NCBI GenBank assembly: GCA_019115145.1
Contig: DXED01000048.1
Coordinates: forward strand, 35,855-99,854
Direction: 5' to 3'
Source: Claveliimonas intestinigallinarum
GTDB lineage: Bacteria; Bacillota; Clostridia; Lachnospirales; Lachnospiraceae
DNA: 64,000 nucleotides
The notes beneath the pieces were generated by a model that had not been told where the DNA came from, did no database searches, and saw nothing but the letters and a program-made list of their open reading frames with translations. This document shows, one piece after another, positions 44,257 to 51,948 of the stretch. The position numbers and the translations under genes were made by a program. The first letter of the stretch is position 1; each line of letters opens with the position of its first letter.

Positions 44257-44284
44257 TTTGTATCTATCATTTTGTATCTATCAT
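44257..44284 (-). repeat. Perfect 14-bp tandem duplication in the plsC leader
   Basis: TTTGTATCTATCAT occurs twice without a gap (44257-44270 and 44271-44284). On the minus strand the copy nearest the gene abuts the AGGAGAGG ribosome site. Confidence 0.8.
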
Positions 44285-44449
44285 GATGTTGGGGCCAAAA
44301 CCCCAGCTGCGATGCCTGCGGATTGTTCCGTGCCGCGCATTTCTACAATCCTACTCTGGCATCATACCATAAGCATCTTACCATAAAAATGTCATTTTTC
44401 AAAGGGGTGGCGTGTATGATAATAGAGAGAAAATCTATATGGTGAATAT

Positions 44450-44860
44450 ATGAAGGGACGGAGGATGCTGTGCATATTTGCCGTGGCAGCCCTCCTGCTC
44501 TCCGGGTGCGGCGCCCGGCGGGCAGACATGGACAACAAGGGGGATCTGGAGTACGAGACGGCCTGCGGCCCGGATCTGCCGGAGACCCTGAGGCAGAAGA
44601 TAGAGGAGGAGAAGGCAGAGCCTTTCCTCGCGGCATACGGGGACGGGCAGCGGCTGTACATAGCTCTGGGGTATGGGGAGCAGGAGAGCGCTGGCTACAG
44701 TATCCAGATCGAGGAAGTGTATGAGACGGAGGACGCAGTCTTCATCCGCACCTGCCTGACAGGTCCGGATGAGGGGGAGGAGGTGGCGCAGGAGGCGGAC
44801 TGCCCCTGGACGGCATTGGCGACAGGCTATACGGAAAAAAGAATTTTGTGGGAAATGTAA
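44450..44860 (+). CDS. Small lipoprotein with PrcB-like C-terminal domain
   Basis: The 136-residue protein begins MKGRRMLCIFAVAALLLSGC, a clear signal peptide with lipobox LSGC. The rest (ALGYGEQESAGYSIQIEEVY, then IRTCLTGPDEGEEV and CPWTALA) resembles the PrcB_C domain, found in secreted or membrane-anchored proteins of uncertain role. The start with the positive n-region is preferred to ATG 44465. Upstream, GATAAT at 44418-44423 may be the -10. The SipL-like gene starts 11 bp later, so both may be expressed together, possibly in sporulation. Confidence 0.75.
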   Translation: MKGRRMLCIFAVAALLLSGCGARRADMDNKGDLEYETACGPDLPETLRQKIEEEKAEPFLAAYGDGQRLYIALGYGEQESAGYSIQIEEVYETEDAVFIRTCLTGPDEGEEVAQEADCPWTALATGYTEKRILWEM

Positions 44861-44871
44861 GGAGGAGCAAA

Positions 44872-46431
44872 ATGGAGCAGATCAAAAAGACGGTCCGGGC
44901 AGGCCGGATCGGACCTGGTGTGACGGATCAGTTTTATGTAGATGAGGATATCAACATACCGGAGGCCAAATACGACGCCTCCCGGGTGGTGTACAGCAGC
45001 GGTCAGATCCATGTGGACGAGATACGCCCGGCGGAGCACTACGCCAGAGTGACAGGCAGGCTGGCCTACCAGATCCTCTACGAGACAGAGGGAGGGGCGG
45101 ATCAGCTCTCCTCTCTGGCTGGCAGGCTGCCCTTTGAGGAGATGGTCTACATGGAGGAGGAGCCCCAGGACCAGCTTTTTGCCAGGGGAGCTACGGCGGA
45201 GGTCAGCGTGACCCTGATCAATTCCCGGAAAATGAACCTGAAGGCCTCCGTGGAACTGGAGATCGGGTCTGAGGGGGTGTCTGAGGAGCAGATCACCACG
45301 GACATGGAGGATGAGTCTCCTCTCTACAAAAAGTTCTCGGAGAAGGAGATCCTGGAGCTGTGCGGCGTGCAGAAGGATGTGTACCGCATCAAGGAGGAGA
45401 TTCACCTGCCCGCGGCCAAGGAGAACATCGGCAGCCTCCTCCTGGGGGAGAGCGCCCTTAGGAAGCTGGATACCAGGCTGGAGGAGGGAGGCCTTGTGCT
45501 GCGGGGAGAGCTGCAGATCTTCTGCCTCTACGAGTCCCAGAATATGAAGACTGAGTGGGTGGAGCAGAGCGTGCCCTTCGAGGGGCGGCTGTCCTGCGAC
45601 GGGGCGGAGGAGGAGATGTACCACTGCGTGTACGCCGCCCTGGGGGAGGACAGCATCGAGGCCAGGCTGGACGAGGACGGGGAGGTGCGCATCTTCGGGG
45701 TGGAGGCGTCCCTGGAGGTGCGCTGCTGCGTCTACCGGGAGGAGAAGATCCGGATCCTGGAGGATCTGTACGCGCCGGGGCGGCGGCTGATTCCCGAGCG
45801 GGAGGAGACGGCTCTGGAGAGCCTGGTCATGCAGAATCACTCAAAGTGCAGGCTGACGGAGCAGCTGAGCCTGCCGGAGATCCGGGAGGGGACGCTTCAG
45901 ATCTGCCACAGCAGCGGCTTTCTGCAGATGGAGCCGGCCCAGATGCAGGGCGGGGAGATCCTTGCGGAGGGGGTGCTGAACGTCACCTTCCTCTACGTGC
46001 GGGCGGACGACGAGCAGCCCTTTGGAATCTGGCAGGGCATGGTGCCCTTCTCCCACTCCATCGAGTGCGGCGGCGCGTCGGATGAGATGCGCTGCGACAT
46101 AGAGGGCAGCCTGGAGCAGCTCTCTGTCAGCCTGCTGGGAAGCGGGGAGGCGGAGGTAAAGGCGGCCCTGTCCTTCCAGGTATTCCTGCGAAGGCCCGAG
46201 AAAGTGGAGAACATCCTGGATGTGAGCGAGCAGCCGGTGGATCCGAAGGAGCTGGAAAACGCGCCCGGCATCGTGGGCTATATTGTGAAGGAAGGGGATA
46301 CGCTGTGGGATCTGGCACGGCGGTACAACACTACGGAGGATGGCATAAGGGAGGTCAACGACCTGAAGGACGGGACCCTGAGAGCGGGAGAGAGGTTATT
46401 GATTTTTAAGGCAAACATGGGTATACTGTAA
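44872..46431 (+). CDS. sipL: SipL-like spore morphogenesis protein (DUF3794 repeats plus LysM)
   Basis: The 519-residue protein has three related beta-rich DUF3794 segments (residues about 30-120, 170-260, 320-440) and a C-terminal LysM domain (IVKEGDTLWDLARRYNTTED near 470). This is the arrangement of Clostridioides difficile SipL, which binds SpoIVA and localises the spore coat around the forespore. No signal peptide is present, consistent with a mother-cell cytoplasmic role. GGAGGAG lies just before the ATG at 44872. spoIIR, another sporulation gene, lies 1.7 kb downstream. Confidence 0.82.
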   Translation: MEQIKKTVRAGRIGPGVTDQFYVDEDINIPEAKYDASRVVYSSGQIHVDEIRPAEHYARVTGRLAYQILYETEGGADQLSSLAGRLPFEEMVYMEEEPQDQLFARGATAEVSVTLINSRKMNLKASVELEIGSEGVSEEQITTDMEDESPLYKKFSEKEILELCGVQKDVYRIKEEIHLPAAKENIGSLLLGESALRKLDTRLEEGGLVLRGELQIFCLYESQNMKTEWVEQSVPFEGRLSCDGAEEEMYHCVYAALGEDSIEARLDEDGEVRIFGVEASLEVRCCVYREEKIRILEDLYAPGRRLIPEREETALESLVMQNHSKCRLTEQLSLPEIREGTLQICHSSGFLQMEPAQMQGGEILAEGVLNVTFLYVRADDEQPFGIWQGMVPFSHSIECGGASDEMRCDIEGSLEQLSVSLLGSGEAEVKAALSFQVFLRRPEKVENILDVSEQPVDPKELENAPGIVGYIVKEGDTLWDLARRYNTTEDGIREVNDLKDGTLRAGERLLIFKANMGIL

Positions 46432-46463
46432 GTACACTGTATACAAGATACAAGGAGAGTACA

Positions 46464-47339
46464 ATGGATAAACTGGAGTTGAAAGCACTGGGGAAGATCA
46501 ATCTGGGACTTGACATTCTGGGCCGGAGGGAAAACGGCTACCACGATGTCAGGATGGTCATGCAGACGGTCTATCTCTACGACCGTGTGACCCTGGAGAA
46601 GACGCGGGAGCCGGGCATTGAAATTTCTACAAATCTGTCCTATCTGCCGGTCAATGAAAACAATATCGCCTACAAGGCGGCGGAGCTCCTGCGCGGCGAG
46701 TTTGGGATCCGGGAGGGGATCCGGATCACCCTGGAGAAGCACATCCCGGTGGCGGCCGGAATGGCGGGGGGAAGCTCCAACGCGGCGGCGGTGCTTTTCG
46801 GCATGAACCGGATGTTTGGCCTGGGACTCTCCGAGGAGGGACTGAAGGAGAGAGGCGTGACGCTGGGGGCAGATGTGCCCTACTGCATTATGCGGGGGAC
46901 AGTCCTTGCGGAGGGGATCGGTGAGATCCTGACGCCCCTTCCCCCTCTGCCCAAATGCTACGTGTTGATCGCCAAGCCGCCCCTCTCGGCGTCCACCAGG
47001 ACCGTGTACGAGAAGATTGACAGAGAGGGCATTAAGAGCCATCCGGATATCGACGGGATCCTTGCGGGACTTCAGGAGGGGGATCTGCAGCAGGTGGCCG
47101 GCAGCATGGGAAATGTGCTGGAGCAGGTCATGCTGGAGGAGCATCCGGTGCTGCAAAGGATCAAGGACGTGATGATCGGGGCCGGCGCCCTGAACGCCAT
47201 GATGAGCGGAAGCGGCCCCACTGTATTCGGGATCTTTACTTCCCGGGGCAGGGCCAGGGCAGCGGCGGCCAGACTGAAGAGACAGACGCCTGTGAAGCAG
47301 GCCTATGTCACAAATGTACACAATGTCAGGAGGAAATAA
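46464..47339 (+). CDS. ispE: 4-diphosphocytidyl-2-C-methyl-D-erythritol kinase
   Basis: The 291-residue GHMP kinase begins LKALGKINLGLDILGRRENGYHD (Lys and His for substrate), has the ATP loop PVAAGMAGGSSNAAAVL near residue 95, and a C-terminal SGSGPTVFG near 248. It catalyses the kinase step of the MEP isoprenoid pathway. CAAGGAGAG precedes the ATG. The GntR gene begins directly after its stop, so the two are one transcript, an arrangement common in Clostridia. Confidence 0.95.
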   Translation: MDKLELKALGKINLGLDILGRRENGYHDVRMVMQTVYLYDRVTLEKTREPGIEISTNLSYLPVNENNIAYKAAELLRGEFGIREGIRITLEKHIPVAAGMAGGSSNAAAVLFGMNRMFGLGLSEEGLKERGVTLGADVPYCIMRGTVLAEGIGEILTPLPPLPKCYVLIAKPPLSASTRTVYEKIDREGIKSHPDIDGILAGLQEGDLQQVAGSMGNVLEQVMLEEHPVLQRIKDVMIGAGALNAMMSGSGPTVFGIFTSRGRARAAAARLKRQTPVKQAYVTNVHNVRRK

Positions 47340-48017
47340 ATGAAGGAACCGAATTTTGAAGTCAGTATGAATGAGTACCTGCCGCTGCGGGACGTGGTAT
47401 TCAACACACTGCGGCAGGCCATTTTGCGGGGGGAGCTCAAGCCCGGGGAAAGGCTCATGGAGATCCAGCTCGCCAACAAGCTGGGGGTTAGCCGGACCCC
47501 CATCCGCGAGGCCATCCGGAAGCTGGAGCTGGAGGGACTTGTGCTGATGATCCCCAGGAAGGGGGCTGAGGTGGCCGAGATCACAGAGAAGAGCCTGCGG
47601 GATGTGCTGGAGGTGCGCCGGGCTCTGGAGGAGCTGGCAGTGGAGCTGGTGTGCGAGAAGATCACAGACGAGCAGATCCAGGATCTGAAGGACGCCGCGG
47701 AGGAGTTTAAGGAGTCCTTGAAGGACGGGGATATCACCCGCATTGCGGAGGCGGACGTGAAGTTTCACGACGTCATCTACATGGCTACAGACAATCAGAA
47801 GCTGATCCAGCTCCTGAATAACCTGAGAGAGCAGATGTACCGGTACAGAGTGGAGTATCTGAAGCGGTCGGATTTCCATCAGCAGCTCATCGACGAGCAC
47901 GAGGAGATCATCGAGACCATTGAGAGCGGCCAGAAGGACCGGGCGGTGCAGGTGGTGTGCCAGCACGTGGACAATCAGGTGGAGGCCGTGATGGATACCA
48001 TCCGGACGAAAAAATAG
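47340..48017 (+). CDS. GntR-family regulator (FadR/FCD subfamily)
   Basis: The 225-residue protein has an N-terminal winged HTH (LREAI-type segment ANKLGVSRTPIREAIRKLE near residues 43-61). An all-helical FCD ligand domain follows, whose metal-binding positions include DVKFHDVIY near 138 and the later His in the last helices (VCQHVDNQVEAV). Ligands of FCD regulators are small carboxylic acids. The start codon directly follows the ispE stop and uses GGAGG at the end of ispE. Targets unknown. Confidence 0.9.
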   Translation: MKEPNFEVSMNEYLPLRDVVFNTLRQAILRGELKPGERLMEIQLANKLGVSRTPIREAIRKLELEGLVLMIPRKGAEVAEITEKSLRDVLEVRRALEELAVELVCEKITDEQIQDLKDAAEEFKESLKDGDITRIAEADVKFHDVIYMATDNQKLIQLLNNLREQMYRYRVEYLKRSDFHQQLIDEHEEIIETIESGQKDRAVQVVCQHVDNQVEAVMDTIRTKK

Positions 48018-48026
48018 AGGAGCCCT

Positions 48027-48055
48027 GCATAAAGACCAAAAAAACTGTGAAGACT
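48027..48055 (+). promoter_or_regulatory. Sigma-F-like promoter of spoIIR
   Basis: GCATA (48027-48031), 15 bases, and GTGAAGACT (48047-48055) match the sigma-F consensus GYWTA-N15-GGNRANANT at all but one position. It lies 41 bp before the spoIIR ATG. SpoIIR is a known forespore sigma-F product. Confidence 0.6.
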
Positions 48056-48086
48056 CCTGATAGATCCCCGAGGGGACAGTCAGGAG
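48054..48086 (+). promoter_or_regulatory. spoIIR ribosome-site hairpin
   Basis: CTCCTGA (48054-48060) pairs with TCAGGAG (48080-48086), which is part of the AGGAGG ribosome site. A second stem TCCCC/GGGGA (48065-48076) lies inside. The 5' arm overlaps the sigma-F-like -10, so a transcript from that promoter would lack it. Confidence 0.6.
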
Positions 48087-48095
48087 GTACATAGT

Positions 48096-48749
48096 ATGAG
48101 AAACAGGAACCGGAATAGAAGAAAGAAGGAGGTCATCTGTCTTGGCATTGCCCTCATATGCGGGGCTCTGCTGACAGGGCTCCTTCTTGTGCAGAGGGGG
48201 ATGCTGGTGGAGGCCAGGGCCCGGAGAGCGGGACAGGAGCTGAGCCGGGAGGTGCTCCGCTTCCACGTGCTGGCTGACAGCGACAGCCCGGAGGATCAGC
48301 AGAGGAAGCTGGAGGTGAAGGAGGCGCTCCTTGCTTACATGGAAGAGGCCATGCCCCTGGACGCGAACCTGGAGGAGACCTGCTCCTGGGTCCGGGAGAA
48401 CCTGGACAGCCTGGAGCAGACCGCGGAGGAGAGGCTCCGGGAGGAGAGGTGCTCTGACCCTGTCCGGGCTGAGCTTGTCCGGGATTATTTCCCGGAGAAG
48501 ACCTACGGGGACGTTACCTTTCCGGCGGGGGAGTACACGGCGCTTCGGATCCTCATCGGAGCGGGACAGGGGCACAACTGGTGGTGCTGCCTCTACCCGT
48601 CTCTCTGCTTTACGGATGCGGTGACAGCCCATGTGCCCGAGGAGGAGAAGGAGGAGCTGGGCCGCGTCCTGGGGGAAGACGAGTACGACATGATCACGGC
48701 GTACTCAGATTTCAGGATCAGATGGTTCTTCTTCGGAGACCGGGACTAG
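48096..48749 (+). CDS. spoIIR: Stage II sporulation protein R
   Basis: The 217-residue protein has an N-terminal membrane/signal helix (residues 12-33) and the SpoIIR core: LRFHVLADSDSPEDQQRKLEVK near residue 52, YFPEKTYGD near 130, and GAGQGHNWWCCLYPSLCF near 153. In sporulation it is made in the forespore, crosses the membrane and triggers SpoIIGA to process pro-sigma-E in the mother cell. CAGGAGGTAC precedes the ATG and is part of a hairpin. A sigma-F-like promoter lies just upstream. This is strong evidence that the organism forms endospores. Confidence 0.95.
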   Translation: MRNRNRNRRKKEVICLGIALICGALLTGLLLVQRGMLVEARARRAGQELSREVLRFHVLADSDSPEDQQRKLEVKEALLAYMEEAMPLDANLEETCSWVRENLDSLEQTAEERLREERCSDPVRAELVRDYFPEKTYGDVTFPAGEYTALRILIGAGQGHNWWCCLYPSLCFTDAVTAHVPEEEKEELGRVLGEDEYDMITAYSDFRIRWFFFGDRD

Positions 48750-48816
48750 AGCGGCAGACCTTTGGATCGCGGGACAGACGCAGCGCACAAAAGAGCATAC
48801 TTGAGAGGAAAAAGAC

Positions 48817-50004
48817 ATGACAGAATTTTTGATCAGACATTTTGTAAAAGACTATGAGCAGACAGAGAAGGTGTCCGTCCGCACCCAGTATGGCACGCTG
48901 GCGTCGGTGGTGGGCATCTTCTGCAATGTGCTGCTATTTGCGGCCAAGGCTGTGATCGGCCTTCTGATGCACAGCATCTCCGTCACAGCGGACGCCTTCA
49001 ACAACCTGTCCGACGCGGCCTCATCGGTTATCGGCCTGATCGGCGTGAAGATGGCGGGAAAGCCGGCGGACAGCGAACACCCCTTCGGCCACGGGCGGAT
49101 GGAGTACATAACGGCTCTGGTAGTCTCCTTCCTTGTCATTGAAGTGGGCTTTACCTTTTTCAAGGACGCCATCGGCAGGATACGGGAGCCCCAGCACATG
49201 GAGTTCAGCATGGTGTCCGTGCTGATCCTGCTGCTGTCCATCTGCGTCAAGCTGTGGATGAGCTTCTTTAACAGGAAGCTGGGAAAACGGATCGACTCCA
49301 AGGTGATGCTGGCCACGGCGGCGGACGCCATCGGGGATGTCATCACCACGTCGGCCACGGTCTTTTCCCTCCTGTTCTTCAGCTTTACAGGGTGGAACAT
49401 TGACGGCTTCATCGGACTGTGCGTGTCCCTTGTCGTCATGTGGGCCGGCATCGGCATTGCCCGGGATACCCTGAAGCCCCTCCTGGGGGAGGCCATCGAC
49501 CCGGCGGACTACAAGAAGATATCCGGCTTTGTGGAGAGCTATGACGGGATCGTGGGAAGCCATGACCTGATCGTACATAACTACGGCCCCGGACGGAACA
49601 TGGCTTCCATCCACGCCGAGGTGCCCAACGATGTGGACATAGAGACCTCCCATGAGATCATTGACCGCATCGAGAGGGACGCAGTGAGAGAGCTGGGCGT
49701 CTTCCTCGTCATCCATATGGATCCGGTGGAGACGAAGGACGAGAAGATCCTGCTCGTGAAGAGGCAGGTGCAGGAGACAGTGAGCAGTATCGATCCGGAG
49801 GTCTCCATCCATGACCTTCGGGTGGTGGAGGGAAAGGAGAGAGCCAATGTGATCTTCGACATGGTGGTTCCCTACCGCTACACGAAGGAAGAAGAAAAGG
49901 AACTGACAAAAAAGGTGAGAAAAGCACTCCAGCAGATCGACCACAGATATCAGTGCGTGATCACTACAGAAAAGAGCTACATAGCACAGGGAGAGGACGA
50001 GTAA
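48817..50004 (+). CDS. Cation diffusion facilitator (CDF) transporter
   Basis: The 395-residue protein has six membrane segments with the metal-site motif DAFNNLSDAASS near residue 50, HPFGHGRMEY near 86, and a cytoplasmic C-terminal domain with conserved His and Asp (VHNYGPGRNMASIHAEV near 260). CDF proteins export divalent ions such as zinc, manganese or iron in exchange for protons. The C-terminal region extends about 80 residues past the usual end. It is the first gene of a tight run with the thioesterase (1 bp gap) and the CvfB-like gene. Confidence 0.88.
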   Translation: MTEFLIRHFVKDYEQTEKVSVRTQYGTLASVVGIFCNVLLFAAKAVIGLLMHSISVTADAFNNLSDAASSVIGLIGVKMAGKPADSEHPFGHGRMEYITALVVSFLVIEVGFTFFKDAIGRIREPQHMEFSMVSVLILLLSICVKLWMSFFNRKLGKRIDSKVMLATAADAIGDVITTSATVFSLLFFSFTGWNIDGFIGLCVSLVVMWAGIGIARDTLKPLLGEAIDPADYKKISGFVESYDGIVGSHDLIVHNYGPGRNMASIHAEVPNDVDIETSHEIIDRIERDAVRELGVFLVIHMDPVETKDEKILLVKRQVQETVSSIDPEVSIHDLRVVEGKERANVIFDMVVPYRYTKEEEKELTKKVRKALQQIDHRYQCVITTEKSYIAQGEDE

Positions 50005-50005
50005 T

Positions 50006-50722
50006 ATGTATGCATTTGACAGCAGGGTGAGGTTCAGTGAGGCAGACCACCACGAGACCATTACCCTTCCGGGGATCATCAATTATTTTCAGGACTGCAG
50101 TATTTTCCACTCAGAGGATGTGGGCCTTGGGATCGACTATCTGAAAGAGAAGAAGAGAGCCTGGGTGCTCACATCCTGGCAGATCGTTGTGGACCGGTAT
50201 CCAAGGATCGGCGAGCGCATCCGGGTGGCCACCTGGGCCACGGAGTTCAACGGCCTGTACGGCTACAGAAATTTCTGCATGTGGGACGAGAAGGGGGAGA
50301 GGGCAGCCTGCGCCAACTCCATCTGGGCCTTTATGGATCTGGAGAAGGGGCGCCCGGTGAAGCCCCAGCCGGAGGATATAGAAAAATACGGCACGGAGGC
50401 GCCTCTGGAGATGGAGTACGCGCCGAGGAAGATCCGGCTCCCACAAAAGCTGGAGGAGGGAAGCGCGTTCCCGGTGCGTAAATATCACATTGACACAAAC
50501 GAGCATGTCAACAACTGCCAGTATGTGCAGATGGCCCTGGAGGCGCTGCGTGAGGAGATGCTTGTGAGGCAGGTGCGGGTAGAATACAAAAGATCAGCTG
50601 TGCTGGGGGACATGATCTGTCCCAGGACGGCAAGGGAAGAAGAAAGGACAGTTGTGGAGCTGTGCAGTGCGGAGGGAAAGCCGTACGCAGTTGTGGAGCT
50701 GACAGGAGAAAAGAGATGTTAG
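50006..50722 (+). CDS. Acyl-ACP thioesterase
   Basis: The 238-residue protein has two hotdog folds. VRFSEADHHETITLPGIINYFQ opens the first, LTSWQIVVDRYPRIGE lies near residue 55, and the catalytic region DTNEHVNNCQYVQMAL lies near 162 with Asp, Asn, His and Asn. It releases free fatty acids from acyl-ACP in the cytoplasm. It starts 1 bp after the CDF gene and its end overlaps the CvfB-like gene by 7 bases, so all three are co-translated. Confidence 0.88.
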   Translation: MYAFDSRVRFSEADHHETITLPGIINYFQDCSIFHSEDVGLGIDYLKEKKRAWVLTSWQIVVDRYPRIGERIRVATWATEFNGLYGYRNFCMWDEKGERAACANSIWAFMDLEKGRPVKPQPEDIEKYGTEAPLEMEYAPRKIRLPQKLEEGSAFPVRKYHIDTNEHVNNCQYVQMALEALREEMLVRQVRVEYKRSAVLGDMICPRTAREEERTVVELCSAEGKPYAVVELTGEKRC

Positions 50723-51546
50723 AAAAAGAATTAGGGAAAAAACAGACGCTGACTGTGGTGAAGCAGACGGAGTTCGGCGTGTATCTGGGGACAGATGAGG
50801 AAAGGGTGCTGCTTCCCAGAAAGCAGGTGCCCGCAGGAACCCGGCTGGGAGACAAGATAGAGGTATTTCTCTACCGGGACTCACAGGACCGGATCATTGC
50901 CACCACTCATGAACCGAAGATCCAGCTCGGTGAGGTGAAGCTGCTGACGGTAAAGGATACCGCTCCCATCGGGGCCTTTCTGGACTGGGGGCTGGAGAAG
51001 GATCTCTTTCTCCCCTTTAAGCAGCAGACGGCAAAGGTGAGGAAGGGGGACGCCTGTCTTGTCAGTCTCTATGTGGACAAGAGCGGAAGGCTGTGCGCCA
51101 CTATGAAGGTGTACGATAAGCTGGAGAAGAGATCCCCCTACAAAAAGGATGACAGAGTCACTGGCATCATCTACGAGAAGAGCCTGAACTTCGGCCTTTT
51201 CGTGGCTGTGGACGACCGGTACTGCGCCCTCATCCCCAAGAGGGAGGCCGCGGGAAAATATAAAGTGGGAGACCGCGTCGAGGCCCGTGTGACGGACGTG
51301 AAGCCTGACGGCAAGCTGGACTTAAGCCTGCGGGAGAAGGCCTTTATCCAGATGGACAGGGACGCGGAGGCTGTCATGGAAAAGCTGTTGGCAAACGGCG
51401 GGGAGCTCCCCTTCACGGACAAGGCGGATCCGGAGCTGATCCGGGCGGAGTTCGGCTTTGGCAAGAACGCCTTCAAGAGGGCGGTGGGACGCCTGCTCAA
51501 GGAGGGAAAAATCGAGATCCGAGAAAAAACCATTGCAATCCGGTGA
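50716..51546 (+). CDS. S1 RNA-binding domain protein (CvfB-like)
   Basis: The 276-residue protein has three tandem S1-like regions. The first spans LTVVKQTEFGVYLGTDEERVLLP (residues 11-33), the second is near 70-140, and the third contains GIIYEKSLNFGLFVAVDDR near 155. A winged-helix end follows. This matches CvfB/YitL proteins, RNA-binding regulators in Firmicutes. The ATG at 50716 overlaps the thioesterase end; GGAGAAAAGAG lies in front. An in-frame ATG at 50662 would add residues lacking S1 similarity. Its last codons contain the -35 of the next promoter. Confidence 0.86.
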   Translation: MLEKELGKKQTLTVVKQTEFGVYLGTDEERVLLPRKQVPAGTRLGDKIEVFLYRDSQDRIIATTHEPKIQLGEVKLLTVKDTAPIGAFLDWGLEKDLFLPFKQQTAKVRKGDACLVSLYVDKSGRLCATMKVYDKLEKRSPYKKDDRVTGIIYEKSLNFGLFVAVDDRYCALIPKREAAGKYKVGDRVEARVTDVKPDGKLDLSLREKAFIQMDRDAEAVMEKLLANGGELPFTDKADPELIRAEFGFGKNAFKRAVGRLLKEGKIEIREKTIAIR

Positions 51547-51560
51547 GATGAGGTTATAAT
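51533..51560 (+). promoter_or_regulatory. Promoter of the 77-residue gene
   Basis: TTGCAA (51533-51538), a 16-base spacer and TATAAT (51555-51560) form a good sigma-A promoter that starts inside the cvfB-like gene. Confidence 0.7.
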
Positions 51561-51630
51561 GGTGAGTGAGCAGGGGTGTCCGCTTGCGGGCAGTACCCAT
51601 ATATGAATCTGAGAGAAAGGAACAAAGAGC

Positions 51631-51864
51631 ATGAAAGTACAGAATATTACCGATATCGATAAGTTTTTTAAGGTCGTTGACGACTGCAAGGGAAGAGTGG
51701 AGCTGGTGACAGGTGAGGGAGACAGACTGAATCTGAAGTCCAAGCTGTCTCAGTACGTGTCCATGGCCAACATATTCTCCAACGGCGAGATCCCGGAGCT
51801 GGAGATCATCGCATACGAGAAAGAGGATATTGACAGACTGGTCAGCTTTATGATCAACGGGTAG
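51631..51864 (+). CDS. Conserved small protein of unknown function (77 aa)
   Basis: This 77-residue protein has no membrane segment or recognised domain. Its composition is soluble and mixed (KVQNITDIDKFFKVVDDC, ending DIDRLVSFMING). GAAAGGAACAAAG precedes the ATG, and a strong promoter lies 70 bp upstream. A terminator-like hairpin that also covers the dnaE ribosome site follows its stop. I know short proteins of this kind next to dnaE in related Lachnospiraceae, but no function. Codon bias resembles its neighbours, so it is probably native. Confidence 0.8.
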   Translation: MKVQNITDIDKFFKVVDDCKGRVELVTGEGDRLNLKSKLSQYVSMANIFSNGEIPELEIIAYEKEDIDRLVSFMING

Positions 51865-51879
51865 TGAAACACAGAATTC

Positions 51880-51948
51880 TTGCGCCTCCCTTTCAAACGT
51901 AGTACAATATTTCCAAGTACCACGTCTGAAAGGGAGGCTTTTTATATG
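51880..51948 (+). promoter_or_regulatory. dnaE promoter nested in a terminator/ribosome-site hairpin
   Basis: GCCTCCCTTTCA (51884-51895) pairs perfectly with TGAAAGGGAGGC (51927-51938); four more pairs follow inside after a single A-C mismatch. TTTTT follows the 3' arm. The arm contains the dnaE ribosome site GGGAGG (51932-51937). TTGCGC (51880-51885) and TACAAT (51903-51908), 17 bp apart, place a promoter over the 5' arm and loop. Its transcript would start near 51915 and lack the 5' arm. Confidence 0.7.
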
